64,000 bases of DNA from Mycolicibacterium sarraceniae (GTDB taxonomy: Bacteria > Actinomycetota > Actinomycetes > Mycobacteriales > Mycobacteriaceae). Each line of letters opens with the position of its first letter. The stretch's first letter is position 1. This document shows, in pieces, positions 16,197 through 25,862 of the stretch. The stretch spans positions 682,001-746,000 of the forward strand of contig NZ_AP022595.1 of NCBI RefSeq assembly GCF_010731875.1, read 5' to 3'. The notes under the pieces are model-generated. The model did not search any database. It was not told where the DNA came from and saw nothing but the letters and a program-made list of their open reading frames with translations. The translations under genes and the position numbers were made by a program.

Positions 16197-16355
16197 TCAT
16201 CGGTCGTGGTGCGGCGGAACGTTATCTCTGAGCCACTGCTCGCGGTCGCCGGTGTCGCGATTGTCGTCGGGATCACGTTCGTCGGACGACTCCTGGGGCA
16301 GTTCGATACCGAAGATCTTGTTAACTGCGCTCCGGTTCTGGCGCGAAGTTGCCAT
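16197..16355 (-). CDS. Small conserved mycobacterial protein
   Basis: 52-aa protein starting at an ATG at 16355 with AGGGGA upstream. It begins MATSRQNRSAVNKIFGIELP and is very hydrophilic, with an Asp/Arg-rich second half ending REQWLRDNVPPHHDR. I recall similar short proteins in other mycobacteria but know no function. Confidence 0.6.
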   Translation of the reverse strand: MATSRQNRSAVNKIFGIELPQESSDERDPDDNRDTGDREQWLRDNVPPHHDR

Positions 16356-16508
16356 CAGTTCCCCTGACGATTGTGACAAAAATCACAATCTTGACATTTG
16401 TCCAGTTCACAGGGCGTTAACAAAACGCCGACCGCCCTTGTTAGCGCGCTCTTGATTGACAGTACGCCGCCACGAGCAGCCACCGCCATCACTCGCCGCG
16501 GAGCTTGC

Positions 16509-17006
16509 TTAGATCTCCAGGCTGGACAACTGGCCGATGACATGCGTCGCCAGCGGGTTCAGCGTTGCCATGCCGTCGCGAACCGCGTAGCGCGAGCCCG
16601 CGATATTGACGACCAACGTGCTACCGGAAATCCCGGCCAGACCACGCGATAGGCCGGCGTCAGTGATGCCCGCCGACAGACCGGAAGCACGCAGTGCCTC
16701 CGCGATGCCGAGCAGCTCCCGATCAAGGATGGTCTTGGTGGCTTCCGGCGTCACATCGCGCGGAGTCACACCCGTACCGCCGACCGACACCACAAGGTCG
16801 ACGCCACCGATCACCGCAGTGTTCAGCGCGTTGCGAATCTCGATCTCGTCGGCAGACACCACCACGACACCGTCCACCACGAAGCCCGCCTCCGCGAGCA
16901 GCTCGGTGACCAACGGGCCGCTATGGTCCTCCTCATCGCCGTGGGCAGTGCGGTCATCGACGACGACGACGAGTGCACGACCCACCAGCTCCCCTGGATG
17001 TTCCAT
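16509..17006 (-). CDS. moaB2: MogA/MoaB-family molybdenum cofactor protein
   Basis: 165-aa MogA/MoaB-like protein expected to adenylylate molybdopterin. The molybdopterin-binding core is clear: DLVVSVGGTGVTPRDVTPEA followed by SGSTLVVNIAGS. The start at 17006 (MEHPGELVGRALVVVVDDRT) matches the M. tuberculosis MoaB2 N-terminus as I recall it; upstream in-frame ATGs would run toward pepD. It lies 80 bp downstream of pepD on the same strand, as Rv0983-Rv0984 do. Confidence 0.9.
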   Translation of the reverse strand: MEHPGELVGRALVVVVDDRTAHGDEEDHSGPLVTELLAEAGFVVDGVVVVSADEIEIRNALNTAVIGGVDLVVSVGGTGVTPRDVTPEATKTILDRELLGIAEALRASGLSAGITDAGLSRGLAGISGSTLVVNIAGSRYAVRDGMATLNPLATHVIGQLSSLEI

Positions 17007-17086
17007 GGATGTCACCGTATATCCGCCCGACGACATCCTGGCAGTCGTGCTGGTCAACGTCATGGGATGTTCACCGACCACCCGAA

Positions 17087-18583
17087 TCACTGGGCTGCCT
17101 TTCCGAGAGTGACCTGCACCGTTCGAGGGGAACCCGACGGGTCGTTGTACGTCAGCGTCACCTGGTCACCGGGCGCCCGCGACCGGACTGCGGCGACCAG
17201 CGCATCGGCGCTGCCGATCACGCGGTCGTTCAGCTTGGTCACCACCACGCCGCTGGGCAGGCCCGCGGCCGCAGCAGCACCGCCCTTCGTGACGTCAACG
17301 ATCTTCGCTCCGTGGGTGGTGGTGTCATTGCTGACCTGTACGCCAAGCGATGCGTGCGTTGCGGTGCCGGTGCTGATCAGCTCATCGGCGATCCGCTTGG
17401 CCTGGTCCACCGGAATGGCGAAGCCGAGCCCGATCGAACCGCTCTGAGCGTCCGGCGAGTCGCCGCCAAGGGTGGCGATCGCCGAGTTCACTCCGACCAG
17501 CTCTCCACTCATGTTGACCAGAGCTCCACCAGAGTTGCCGGGGTTGATCGCGGCGTCGGTCTGGATGGCATCCAGCACGGTGTTCTGGTTGTTGGCGTCG
17601 CCGCCGGTGGCCACCGGGCGGTTCAGTGCGCTGACGATGCCGGTGGTGACGGTGCCTTCCAGGCCCAGCGGTGAGCCGACCGCGACGACGTCCTGGCCGA
17701 CCCGCAGGTTGGACGACGAGCCGACGCTGATCGGCGTCAGGCCCGATACGCCCTGCGCCCGGACGACAGCGATATCGCTGGCCGGATCAGTACCGATCAC
17801 GGTGAAGGTCGCGGTGCGGCCGTCGGCGAACGTCACGGTTGTCGTGGGTGCTCCACCGGCTTGGCCCCCGCGACCGCCTTGCCCTCCCTGGCCCCCCTGG
17901 CCACCCGGCCCCCCGGGCGCGCCTGGCAGGCCGGGCGCTCCTGGCAGGCCAGGGGCCCCCGGCTGTCCCGGGGCCCCCGAGGGTCCGGGTGTTCCCGAGT
18001 CCAGCTTGGCCGCAGCCACGACGTGGTTATTGGTCAGGATCAGCCCGTCGGCGGACAGGATGATTCCCGAGCCCTCCTCGGACTGCCGGCCGAACTCGGT
18101 CTCGAGCTTGACGACGCTGGGCACGACCTTGGCGGCCACCTGCTCGACCGAACCCACCGGCAGATTTGCCGCCGGGGCACCGGACACTCCGTTGGGCCCG
18201 CCTTGGGGGACCGAACCGATCGGTTGCCGATCCGGGTGCTCAAGCAATACGACACCGCTACCCACGCCCGCCGAGACTACGGCGATCGCCAGCGCGCCTG
18301 CCATCAACGCTACTGCGCGCGAACGCCTGCGTGGCGGCATCGGCTGCATCGGGGGCACGCCCGGCGCGGCGGCCGGATGTCCTTGTCGCACAGCCTGATA
18401 CGGATCATAAGGCGGCCTGTACTGCGGGGGCTGCTGCTGGGTGGCGTACCGCCAGTCATAGGGCTGCTGATAGCCGGCCGTACGGGGCTGCTGCGAATAC
18501 CCCGGTGCCGCATGCTGATTCGGCCCTGGATGGCCTGACTGGCCGGCCTGGTGCTGCGGCGAGTACCTCTGCGGGTCGGTCAT
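17087..18583 (-). CDS. pepD: HtrA-like serine protease PepD with a collagen-like insert
   Basis: 498-aa membrane-anchored protease/chaperone. Residues 1-85 are a Gln/Pro/Tyr-rich cytoplasmic tail, 88-114 a membrane helix, about 145-395 the trypsin-like domain, and 405-490 a PDZ domain. The triad is H187 (LTNNHVV), D270 (SDIAVVR) and S351 (GNSGGAL). Between the His and the Asp, residues 197-241 form fifteen uninterrupted Gly-X-Y triplets, first Pro-rich (GPSGAPGQPGAPGLPGAP) and then Gly/Gln-rich. M. tuberculosis PepD has only a short loop here by recall. MprAB, encoded just upstream, is known to control pepD. Confidence 0.93.
   Translation of the reverse strand: MTDPQRYSPQHQAGQSGHPGPNQHAAPGYSQQPRTAGYQQPYDWRYATQQQPPQYRPPYDPYQAVRQGHPAAAPGVPPMQPMPPRRRSRAVALMAGALAIAVVSAGVGSGVVLLEHPDRQPIGSVPQGGPNGVSGAPAANLPVGSVEQVAAKVVPSVVKLETEFGRQSEEGSGIILSADGLILTNNHVVAAAKLDSGTPGPSGAPGQPGAPGLPGAPGLPGAPGGPGGQGGQGGQGGRGGQAGGAPTTTVTFADGRTATFTVIGTDPASDIAVVRAQGVSGLTPISVGSSSNLRVGQDVVAVGSPLGLEGTVTTGIVSALNRPVATGGDANNQNTVLDAIQTDAAINPGNSGGALVNMSGELVGVNSAIATLGGDSPDAQSGSIGLGFAIPVDQAKRIADELISTGTATHASLGVQVSNDTTTHGAKIVDVTKGGAAAAAGLPSGVVVTKLNDRVIGSADALVAAVRSRAPGDQVTLTYNDPSGSPRTVQVTLGKAAQ
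17861..17995 (-). repeat. Gly-X-Y coding repeat inside pepD
   Basis: 135 bp coding for fifteen consecutive Gly-X-Y triplets (residues 197-241). The DNA is degenerate between triplets in the first half and nearly homogeneous in the second, where GGQ repeats. Such a tract can change length by replication slippage. Confidence 0.85.
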
Positions 18584-18661
18584 ATCGTCAGATCGCTCTT
18601 TCTCGTCACGAGAGACACGCTCTTCTGGATCAAAGAGACGTTGTGTACAGCTTGCCTTGCA

Positions 18662-20206
18662 CTACTGAGAATCGACTGAGACAACACTCGGCACGGCCGG
18701 TGCTTTTTGCCGGGAAACCCCTCGGTCATCATTGGTTTTGGCTCTTCTGGTAGTGATTTCGCTCTCAGCTGAAGCAGCCGGATAGCTCGTCGCAGTGAGC
18801 GGCAGGCCGGGCAGCAGGACATAGAACGATGTGCCGGGCGGCCGGCCGCCGGGCACGGTGTCGGCGATCCGAATCAGCCCGCCGTGTTTGACGACCACCT
18901 GTTTGACGATCGCCAAGCCCAGTCCCGATCCGGGCATCGCCCGCGCCGACGTCGCCCGGTAGAACCGCTCGAACACCAGACCGCGTTCATCGGGCGGAAT
19001 ACCCGGCCCGTAATCAGACACCACAAGCTCGGCGTGGGCGGCGTCCACCTGACGTAGCCGCACCCCGACGTGGGCGCCCGACGGACTCCACTTCGCCGCA
19101 TTGTCCAGCAGGTTCACCACCGCCCGCGAGAGTCCGGCGGAGTCGCCGTAGACCTGCCAGCCGATGACGTCGACGTCGAACTGAACGTCGTTGCGGCGCC
19201 GGCGCGCCCGCTCCAGGCTGCGTTCCACGACATCGCTCAGGTCGACCGCCTCATGCACGACTCCGCCCGCGTCCTCACGTGTGAGGTCAACCAAATCGCC
19301 TACGAGAGTGGACAATTCCTCGATCTGACCGATCACATCGGTTCGCAGATCGGCCATTTCGCCCTCCGGCAGCCGGGGGGCACCCGGTTGCATAGACGCC
19401 ATCAACAGTTCGACATTGGTGCGCAGCGATGTCAGCGGGGTGCGTAGCTCGTGCCCGGCGTCGGCGACGAGGCGAGCCTGCCGCTCCCGCGATTCGGTCA
19501 ACGCCCGAAGCATCGTGTTGAACGTCTCGGTAAGCCTGGCGAGCTCGTCACTGCCGAACACCGGAATGGGCCGCAGATCGTCGGTCCGCGCCACCCGCTC
19601 GGCCGCCTCGGTCAGCTTGGCCACGGGCCGCAGCCCGGTTCGCGCCACCATCCCGCCGGCGATGGCGGCAACCACCACGCCGATACCGCCGACCGCCAAC
19701 AACACCCATTTCAGCTTGGTCATCACCGCGCCGGTGGGTGCCAGGCTCTTCGAGATCAGCAATGAGCTGCCATTGGGCAAGTGCACCGCCAGCACCCGCT
19801 GGTTGGACACCGTCCGGCGGGACATCAACAACTCGCCGCTGATCACGGATTTCTCCGGCTCACCAACCGGTAGCCGCTGACCCTGTTGGTTTGCCGTGTA
19901 GATCGAGCGGCCCGGGTTGACTAGCATCGCGTTGACGTCGGAATAGGCGGTGCCCTCGATCGCCTTGCCCGGGTCTGCAGCCAACGACCCGCTGGCAATC
20001 AGCAGACCGGCCCGGCTCTGCAGCTGGTTGTCGATATCGGTGTAGAGCGCGGCCGAGACCACCGCGTACACCGCGACCGCCATCAGAACCACGACCATCG
20101 CCACCATGGACATCGCCAGCAGCATCACCCGCCATCGCAGGGATAGCGATGTCGTCGATTCGTCGGGCACCCGCCCCGATCGCGCGCGCCGCCTCAGTCG
20201 GACCAT
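18662..20206 (-). CDS. mprB: Sensor histidine kinase MprB
   Basis: 514-aa membrane kinase. Two membrane helices (about residues 28-55 and 163-187) flank an extracytoplasmic sensor domain. HAMP (ARTGLRPVAKLTEAAERVAR), the H-box DAGHELRTPLTSLRTN, the N-box LLDNAAKWSP and the G-boxes GPGIPP and GSGLGLAIVK follow. It phosphorylates MprA under envelope stress; in M. tuberculosis MprAB controls sigE, sigB and pepD. The start ATG overlaps the mprA stop by one base (TGATG), indicating translational coupling. Confidence 0.95.
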   Translation of the reverse strand: MVRLRRRARSGRVPDESTTSLSLRWRVMLLAMSMVAMVVVLMAVAVYAVVSAALYTDIDNQLQSRAGLLIASGSLAADPGKAIEGTAYSDVNAMLVNPGRSIYTANQQGQRLPVGEPEKSVISGELLMSRRTVSNQRVLAVHLPNGSSLLISKSLAPTGAVMTKLKWVLLAVGGIGVVVAAIAGGMVARTGLRPVAKLTEAAERVARTDDLRPIPVFGSDELARLTETFNTMLRALTESRERQARLVADAGHELRTPLTSLRTNVELLMASMQPGAPRLPEGEMADLRTDVIGQIEELSTLVGDLVDLTREDAGGVVHEAVDLSDVVERSLERARRRRNDVQFDVDVIGWQVYGDSAGLSRAVVNLLDNAAKWSPSGAHVGVRLRQVDAAHAELVVSDYGPGIPPDERGLVFERFYRATSARAMPGSGLGLAIVKQVVVKHGGLIRIADTVPGGRPPGTSFYVLLPGLPLTATSYPAASAESEITTRRAKTNDDRGVSRQKAPAVPSVVSVDSQ

Positions 20207-20898
20207 CAGGGCGGTGTCTCACGCAGCACGTAACCCACACCCCGCACGGTGTGGATCAGCCGCGGTTCTCCTTCTGCTTCGGTCTTTCGGCGCAGATAGC
20301 CGACGTACACCTCGAGCGCGTTGCCGGAGGTCGGGAAGTCAAAACCCCACACCTCCTCGAGGATGCGGCTTCGTGTCAGCACCCGCCGCGGATTGGCGAT
20401 CAGCATCTCCAGCAGCGCGAACTCGGTGCGCGTCAGGCTAATGGCGCGTTTACCCCGAAACACCTCGCGAGTCACGGGGTCCAGCGTCAGGTCGCCGAAC
20501 ATCATCACCGCCGAGTCGGACTGCTCGTCGGGGCTGGTCCGGCGCAGCAGGGCACGCATCCGGGCCAGCAATTCCTCGAGAGCGAAAGGCTTGGGCAGAT
20601 AGTCGTCGGCGCCGGCGTCCAGTCCGGCCACCCGCTCGGACACCGAGTCGCGGGCGGTCAGAACGAGGATCGGCATATCGTCGCCGGTGCTGCGCAGCTG
20701 ACGACAGACCTCGAGTCCATCGAGGCGGGGCATCATCACATCCAGCACCACCGCATCGGGGCGTTCGTTGGCGATCGCCTCGAGTGCTTCGACACCGTCC
20801 TGCGCCAGGTCTACGGAATACCCGTTGAAAGAAAGAGATCGGCGCAGGGACTCGCGCACCGCGCGATCATCGTCAACGACAAGTATTCGCACACCCAC
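20206..20898 (-). CDS. mprA: Response regulator MprA
   Basis: 230-aa OmpR/PhoB-type regulator. The receiver domain has the acidic pocket DDD near residue 8, the phospho-acceptor Asp in [13 protein letters not shown] and the Lys in DYLPKPF. The C-terminal winged helix contains [20 protein letters not shown] and [15 protein letters not shown]. The GTG at 20898 (VGVRILVV) gives the 230 residues known for M. tuberculosis MprA. It is followed immediately by mprB. Confidence 0.95.
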   Translation of the reverse strand: MGVRILVVDDDRAVRESLRRSLSFNGYSVDLAQDGVEALEAIANERPDAVVLDVMMPRLDGLEVCRQLRSTGDDMPILVLTARDSVSERVAGLDAGADDYLPKPFALEELLARMRALLRRTSPDEQSDSAVMMFGDLTLDPVTREVFRGKRAISLTRTEFALLEMLIANPRRVLTRSRILEEVWGFDFPTSGNALEVYVGYLRRKTEAEGEPRLIHTVRGVGYVLRETPP

Positions 20899-20974
20899 CA
20901 GTTTCAACCCAACGCCTGAGATAGGCCTAAGAGGCACGCCGCGCGAGCGGGCAATTCGCGGCGAGCGAACGCGA

Positions 20975-21148
20975 TCAGCGCTTGTCGAGGTCGATCAGTC
21001 CGAGCCGCGCCGCCTTGAGCAAGCGACGGGGAACCTTGTGCAGACGGCCGGCGACGGAAACGTTGACCAGACCCGTGGCCTCGGTCTTCCACTGCGCGCG
21101 CCGACTGCGGGTGTTCGACCGCGACATTCTGCGCTTGGGCACAGCCAT
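20975..21148 (-). CDS. rpmF: 50S ribosomal protein L32
   Basis: 57-aa ribosomal protein: begins [20 protein letters not shown] and ends [20 protein letters not shown]. It lacks the Cys pairs of zinc-binding L32, so it is the cysteine-free form. GGAGAAGC precedes the ATG at 21148. It lies just upstream of mprA on the same strand, as in M. tuberculosis. The 230-bp gap to the divergent AtuA-like gene must carry both promoters. Confidence 0.95.
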   Translation of the reverse strand: MAVPKRRMSRSNTRSRRAQWKTEATGLVNVSVAGRLHKVPRRLLKAARLGLIDLDKR

Positions 21149-21378
21149 GACGTGCTTCTCCTTGATCAGGGGTGGCGCCGCGCAGAGACAAACACATGCC
21201 GGCGGCCAACAGTTGGGGATCAGGATAGCCGCTCACCTGGGTCGGCTCCAAAACGTCCCGGCAGGGGCCCGTACCCCTTGACTCAAGACCGCCACTCGCC
21301 AGTAACCTACCAGTTGGTTGATCGGCGGGCAGGAGCGGAGCGACTGGGGGTTTGGAATCGTCGAAGGGAAGAGAGCGC

Positions 21379-23076
21379 GTGGCAAATGCGGTGCGGATCG
21401 GCAACTGTTCAGGCTTCTACGGTGACCGCCTCGCCGCGATGCGCGAAATGCTGACCGGCGGTGAGCTGGACTATCTGACCGGCGACTACCTCGCCGAGCT
21501 CACCATGCTGATCCTGGGCCGCGACAAGATGAAACATCCCGAACGCGGTTACGCCAAGACCTTCCTGACCCAGCTCGAAGAATGCCTCGGACTGGCGCAC
21601 GACCGGGGTGTGCGCATCGTCGCCAACGCCGGCGGCCTGAATCCGGCCGGACTGGCCGCCGCGGTCCGCGAACTCGCCATCCGGCTCGGGATCCCGGCGA
21701 AGGTCGCTCATGTCGAGGGCGATGACCTTCTCCCCCGCGCTGCCGAGCTCGGCTTGGGTTCACCGCTGACCGCCAACGCCTACCTGGGCGCGTGGGGTAT
21801 CGCGGACTGCCTGCAGGCCGGCGCTGACATCGTCGTCACAGGCCGGGTCACCGACGCCTCGGTGGTGGTGGGTCCGGCCGCGGCGCATTTCGGGTGGGGT
21901 CGCGACGACTACGACCAACTGGCCGGCGCGGTGGTAGCCGGCCACGTCATCGAATGCGGTGTACAAGCCACCGGGGGCAACTACTCCTTCTTCACCGAGA
22001 TCGCCGACCTCGACCACGCCGGCTTTCCGCTCGCGGAGCTCTACGCTGACGGCTCGTCGGTGATCACCAAGCATGCCGGCACCGGCGGGCAGGTGAGCGT
22101 AGGCACCGTGACCGCGCAGCTGCTCTACGAGATCGCCGGCCCGCGCTACGCTAACCCCGACGTCACCGCCCGGTTCGACACCCTTGACCTGACTGACGAC
22201 GGGCCCGACCGGGTGCGCATCAGTGGCGTGCGCGGTGAGCCGCCCCCACCGTCGTTGAAGGTGTCGCGCAACAGCATCGGTGGATTCCGCAACGCGGTGA
22301 CGTTCGTGCTCACCGGCCTGGACATCGAGGCCAAGGCCGCGTTGGTACGCGAGCAACTCGAGTCCGCGCTGCGCGCCAGACCCGCCGAGCTGGAGTGGAC
22401 GCTGGCGCGGACCGACCACGCCGATGCCGACACCGAAGAGGCCGCGAGTGCTCTACTGAGCTGCGTCGTGCGCGACCACGATCCGAAGAAGGTCGGCCGC
22501 CAGTTCTCCTCGGCTGCAGTTGAACTCGCACTGGCCTCTTATCCCGGGTTCACCTCCACCGCACCGCCCGGAGATGGTCAGGTCTACGGGGTCTTCACCG
22601 CTGGCTATGTTCCTGCCGGCGCGGTCGCCCAGGTCGCCGTGCGGCCCGATGGAACGCGCATCTCGATCGCCGCGGCCGCCACCACGCTCGAGCTATCCGA
22701 TGTCGACCCTCCCGCACTGCCGAAAGCCCCGGCTGCCGGGCCGACCCGACGGGTGCCGCTGGGTGCCATCGCCGGGGCGCGCAGCGGGGACAAGGGCGGA
22801 GCGGCCAACATCGGTGTGTGGGTGCGCACCGACGACCAGTGGCTCTGGTTGGCACACACGCTCACAGTCGACGCCCTGCACGAATTGCTACCGGAGACAA
22901 CGGATCTCCCGGTCTCCCGACACCTGCTGCCAAATCTGCGCGCGGCGAACTTCGTCATCGACGGGCTCCTCGGGCAGGGCGTGGCATACCAGGCACGGTT
23001 CGATCCGCAAGCTAAGGGCCTTGGCGAGTGGCTGCGCAGCCGGCATCTCGATATCCCGGAAGCGATCCTGTCATGA
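21379..23076 (+). CDS. AtuA-family (DUF1446) protein
   Basis: 565-aa protein of the acyclic terpene utilisation AtuA family. The N-terminal core has RIGNCSGFYGDRLAAMREML and GGLNPAGLAAAVRELA. A C-terminal domain is marked by LGAIAGARSGDKGGAANIGV. The reaction is unknown, but these proteins are encoded with biotin-dependent acyl-CoA carboxylases and acyl-CoA dehydrogenases. GAAGGGAAGAG precedes the GTG at 21379. Its stop overlaps the next start (ATGA). It corresponds to Rv0976c by synteny and heads a six-gene operon. Confidence 0.88.
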   Translation: MANAVRIGNCSGFYGDRLAAMREMLTGGELDYLTGDYLAELTMLILGRDKMKHPERGYAKTFLTQLEECLGLAHDRGVRIVANAGGLNPAGLAAAVRELAIRLGIPAKVAHVEGDDLLPRAAELGLGSPLTANAYLGAWGIADCLQAGADIVVTGRVTDASVVVGPAAAHFGWGRDDYDQLAGAVVAGHVIECGVQATGGNYSFFTEIADLDHAGFPLAELYADGSSVITKHAGTGGQVSVGTVTAQLLYEIAGPRYANPDVTARFDTLDLTDDGPDRVRISGVRGEPPPPSLKVSRNSIGGFRNAVTFVLTGLDIEAKAALVREQLESALRARPAELEWTLARTDHADADTEEAASALLSCVVRDHDPKKVGRQFSSAAVELALASYPGFTSTAPPGDGQVYGVFTAGYVPAGAVAQVAVRPDGTRISIAAAATTLELSDVDPPALPKAPAAGPTRRVPLGAIAGARSGDKGGAANIGVWVRTDDQWLWLAHTLTVDALHELLPETTDLPVSRHLLPNLRAANFVIDGLLGQGVAYQARFDPQAKGLGEWLRSRHLDIPEAILS

Positions 23077-24230
23077 GCATCTGGAACACCCCCGAACGCC
23101 AGCAGCTACGCAAGACCGTGCGCAGCTTCGCCGAACGCGAGATCCTGCCCCACATCGAGGACTGGGAGCGCGCCGGTGAACTCCCGCGCGATCTGCACCG
23201 ACGGGCCGCGGCCGCCGGCCTGTTGGGCACCGAGCTACCGGAGGCGGTTGGCGGTGGTGGCGGCGACGCCGCGGACTCCTTGATCATCTGCGAGGAACTG
23301 CACGAAGCCGGCACTCCCGGTGGCGTTTTCGCCTCGTTGTTCACCTGCGGTATCGCGGTGCCGCACATGGTCGCGTCCGGCGACCAACGGCTGATCGACA
23401 AGTTCGTACGGCCAACACTGCGTGGTGAGCTGATCGGCTCACTGGCCATCACCGAACCGGGTGGCGGCTCCGACGTCGGGCATTTGACGACGACGGCGTT
23501 GCGAGCCGGTGACGAGTACATCGTCAACGGCGCCAAGACCTACATCACGTCGGGCGTGCGTGCCGACTATGTCGTCACCGCCGTGCGTACCGGTGGCACC
23601 GAACTTCCTGGTGCATCTGGGGTTTCGCTGCTCGTCGTAGAGAAGGGCACACCCGGATTTGTTGTCACCCGCAGGCTGGACAAAATGGGCTGGCGATCTT
23701 CGGACACCGCTGAGCTGTCCTACAGCGAGGCGCGAGTGCCCGTGGCCAACCTCGTCGGTGCCGAGAACACCGGCTTCGCCCAGATTGCGCAGGCCTTTGT
23801 CTCCGAGCGCATCGGTCTTGCCGCCCAGGCCTATTCGTCGGCGCAGCGCTGCTTGGACCTCACCGTGCAATGGTGTCGTGACCGCGAGACGTTCGGGCGT
23901 CCGCTGATCTCCCGGCAATCGGTGCAGAACACACTGGCCGAGATGGCTCGCCGTATCGACGTGGCACGGGTGTACTCGCGCAATGTGGTGGAACGTCAGT
24001 TAGCGGGCGAGGCCGATTTGATCGTGGCGGTGTGCTTCGCCAAGAACACCGCGGTGGAGGCCGGCGAGTGGGTGGCCCACCAGGCCGTGCAACTGTTCGG
24101 CGGGATGGGTTACATGACCGAATGCGAAGTCGAACGCCAATACCGGGATATGCGAATCCTGGGTATCGGCGGGGGAACCACCGAAATCCTGACCAGCCTG
24201 GCCGCCAAAGCACTGGGATACCAGGCATGA
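23073..24230 (+). CDS. fadE13: Acyl-CoA dehydrogenase (FadE13-like)
   Basis: 385-aa FAD-dependent acyl-CoA dehydrogenase forming an alpha,beta-unsaturated acyl-CoA. Typical motifs are AITEPGGGSDVGHLTTTALR, VNGAKTYITSG and VQLFGGMGYMTECEVERQYR, the last near the flavin and catalytic region. The start overlaps the AtuA-like stop by four bases and its own stop overlaps accD2 by four, so translation is coupled. By order it is Rv0975c. Confidence 0.92.
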   Translation: MSIWNTPERQQLRKTVRSFAEREILPHIEDWERAGELPRDLHRRAAAAGLLGTELPEAVGGGGGDAADSLIICEELHEAGTPGGVFASLFTCGIAVPHMVASGDQRLIDKFVRPTLRGELIGSLAITEPGGGSDVGHLTTTALRAGDEYIVNGAKTYITSGVRADYVVTAVRTGGTELPGASGVSLLVVEKGTPGFVVTRRLDKMGWRSSDTAELSYSEARVPVANLVGAENTGFAQIAQAFVSERIGLAAQAYSSAQRCLDLTVQWCRDRETFGRPLISRQSVQNTLAEMARRIDVARVYSRNVVERQLAGEADLIVAVCFAKNTAVEAGEWVAHQAVQLFGGMGYMTECEVERQYRDMRILGIGGGTTEILTSLAAKALGYQA

Positions 24231-25822
24231 GCCCGCTGCAAAGCACTCTGGACACGAAAGCACCGGCGTACGTCGAGGCGGCTGAGGTCATGGTGGCCAA
24301 ACTCGCCGAGATCGATGGCGAACTCGCAAAGGCACTGGCCGGCGGCGGCCCCAAATACGTTGACCGGCATCACGGTCGCGGCAAGCTCACCGCCCGCGAA
24401 CGCATCGAACTGCTCGTCGACCCGGATTCGCCGTTCCTGGAACTGTGCCCGCTGGCCGCCTACGGCAGCGATTTCCAGGTCGGGGCCAGTCTGGTGACCG
24501 GCATCGGCGTGGTGGAAGGCGTCGAATGCCTGGTGATCGCCAACGATCCCACCGTCAAGGGCGGCACCAGTAACCCGTGGACCCTAAAGAAGATGCTGCG
24601 GGCCAACCAGGTCGCGTTCGAGAACCGGCTACCGGTGATCTCGCTGGTGGAGTCCGGCGGTGCCGATCTGCCCACCCAGAAAGAGATCTTCATCCCCGGT
24701 GGCCAGATGTTCCGGGATCTGACCCGGCTCTCCGCGGCCGGCATCCCCACGATCGCGCTGGTGTTCGGTAACTCCACCGCCGGTGGCGCCTACATCCCGG
24801 GGATGTCGGATCACGTGGTGATGATCAAGGAACGGTCGAAGGTCTTCCTCGCCGGTCCCCCTCTGGTGAAGATGGCCACTGGCGAGGAGGCCGACGACGA
24901 ATCCCTCGGCGGGGCCGAAATGCACGCCAGGGTTTCGGGTTTGGCCGACTACCTCGCCGTCGACGAGCTCGACGCCATTCGCATCGGGCGTCGTGTCATC
25001 GCCCGGCTCAACTGGACCAAACACGGCCCCACCCAGCGACCGGTGATCCCGCCGCTGGCCGACCCCGACGAACTGCTGGGCATCGTCTCGGCCGATCTGC
25101 GGATCCCGTTCGACCCCCGCGAGGTGATCGCCCGCATCGTCGACGGCTCTGATTTCGACGAGTTCAAGGCGATGTACGGGGCCTCCCTGGTGACTGGCTG
25201 GGCCACCGTGCACGGCTATCCGGTGGGCATCCTCGCCAACGCCCGCGGTGTGCTGTTCAGCGAGGAGTCACAGAAGGCGACCCAGTTCATCCAACTGGCC
25301 AACCGATCCAACACGCCGCTGTTGTTCCTGCACAACACGACCGGCTACATGGTGGGTAAGGCCTACGAGGAAGGCGGCATGATCAAGCACGGCTCGATGA
25401 TGATCAACGCCGTATCCAATTCGCGGGTACCGCATATCTCGCTGCTGCTCGGCGCCTCCTACGGAGCCGGCCATTACGGGATGTGCGGACGCGCCTACGA
25501 TCCTCGGTTCCTGTTCGCCTGGCCCAGCGCCAAATCCGCGGTGATGGGCGGTGCCCAACTGGCGGGCGTGCTGTCGATCGTCAACCGTGCGGCCACCGAG
25601 GCCCGCGGTGGCACTGTCGACGAAGCGGGCGATGCCGCGCTACAAGCCGCCGTCGAGGCCCAGATCGAGGCCGAGTCGCTACCGATGTTCCTGTCCGGGC
25701 GGCTCTACGACGACGGAGTGATCGACCCCCGCGACACCCGCACCGTACTCGGAATGTGCTTGTCCGCCATAGCCAATGCGCCGATCGAGGGGACGTCGAA
25801 CTTCGGCGTCTTCCGGATGTGA
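24227..25822 (+). CDS. accD2: Acyl-CoA carboxylase beta (carboxyltransferase) subunit
   Basis: 531-aa carboxyltransferase subunit that moves CO2 from biotin to an acyl-CoA. The acyl-CoA site has FGNSTAGGAYIPGMSDHVVM and FLAGPPLVKMATGEEADDES; the carboxybiotin site has HNTTGYMVGKAYEEGGMIKH. It most resembles methylcrotonyl/geranyl-CoA carboxylase beta chains rather than acetyl- or propionyl-CoA types. It works with the biotinylated alpha chain encoded 40 bp downstream. Confidence 0.93.
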   Translation: MSPLQSTLDTKAPAYVEAAEVMVAKLAEIDGELAKALAGGGPKYVDRHHGRGKLTARERIELLVDPDSPFLELCPLAAYGSDFQVGASLVTGIGVVEGVECLVIANDPTVKGGTSNPWTLKKMLRANQVAFENRLPVISLVESGGADLPTQKEIFIPGGQMFRDLTRLSAAGIPTIALVFGNSTAGGAYIPGMSDHVVMIKERSKVFLAGPPLVKMATGEEADDESLGGAEMHARVSGLADYLAVDELDAIRIGRRVIARLNWTKHGPTQRPVIPPLADPDELLGIVSADLRIPFDPREVIARIVDGSDFDEFKAMYGASLVTGWATVHGYPVGILANARGVLFSEESQKATQFIQLANRSNTPLLFLHNTTGYMVGKAYEEGGMIKHGSMMINAVSNSRVPHISLLLGASYGAGHYGMCGRAYDPRFLFAWPSAKSAVMGGAQLAGVLSIVNRAATEARGGTVDEAGDAALQAAVEAQIEAESLPMFLSGRLYDDGVIDPRDTRTVLGMCLSAIANAPIEGTSNFGVFRM

Positions 25823-25862
25823 GCCCGGCGATGAGCGCTTGCGCGAAGAGCAGAGGACTGCA

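Noticed and set aside
16040..16231. Overlapping short frames upstream of the porin
   Set aside because: Both strands have short frames of similar quality with no ribosome-binding site; likely part of the porin upstream region.
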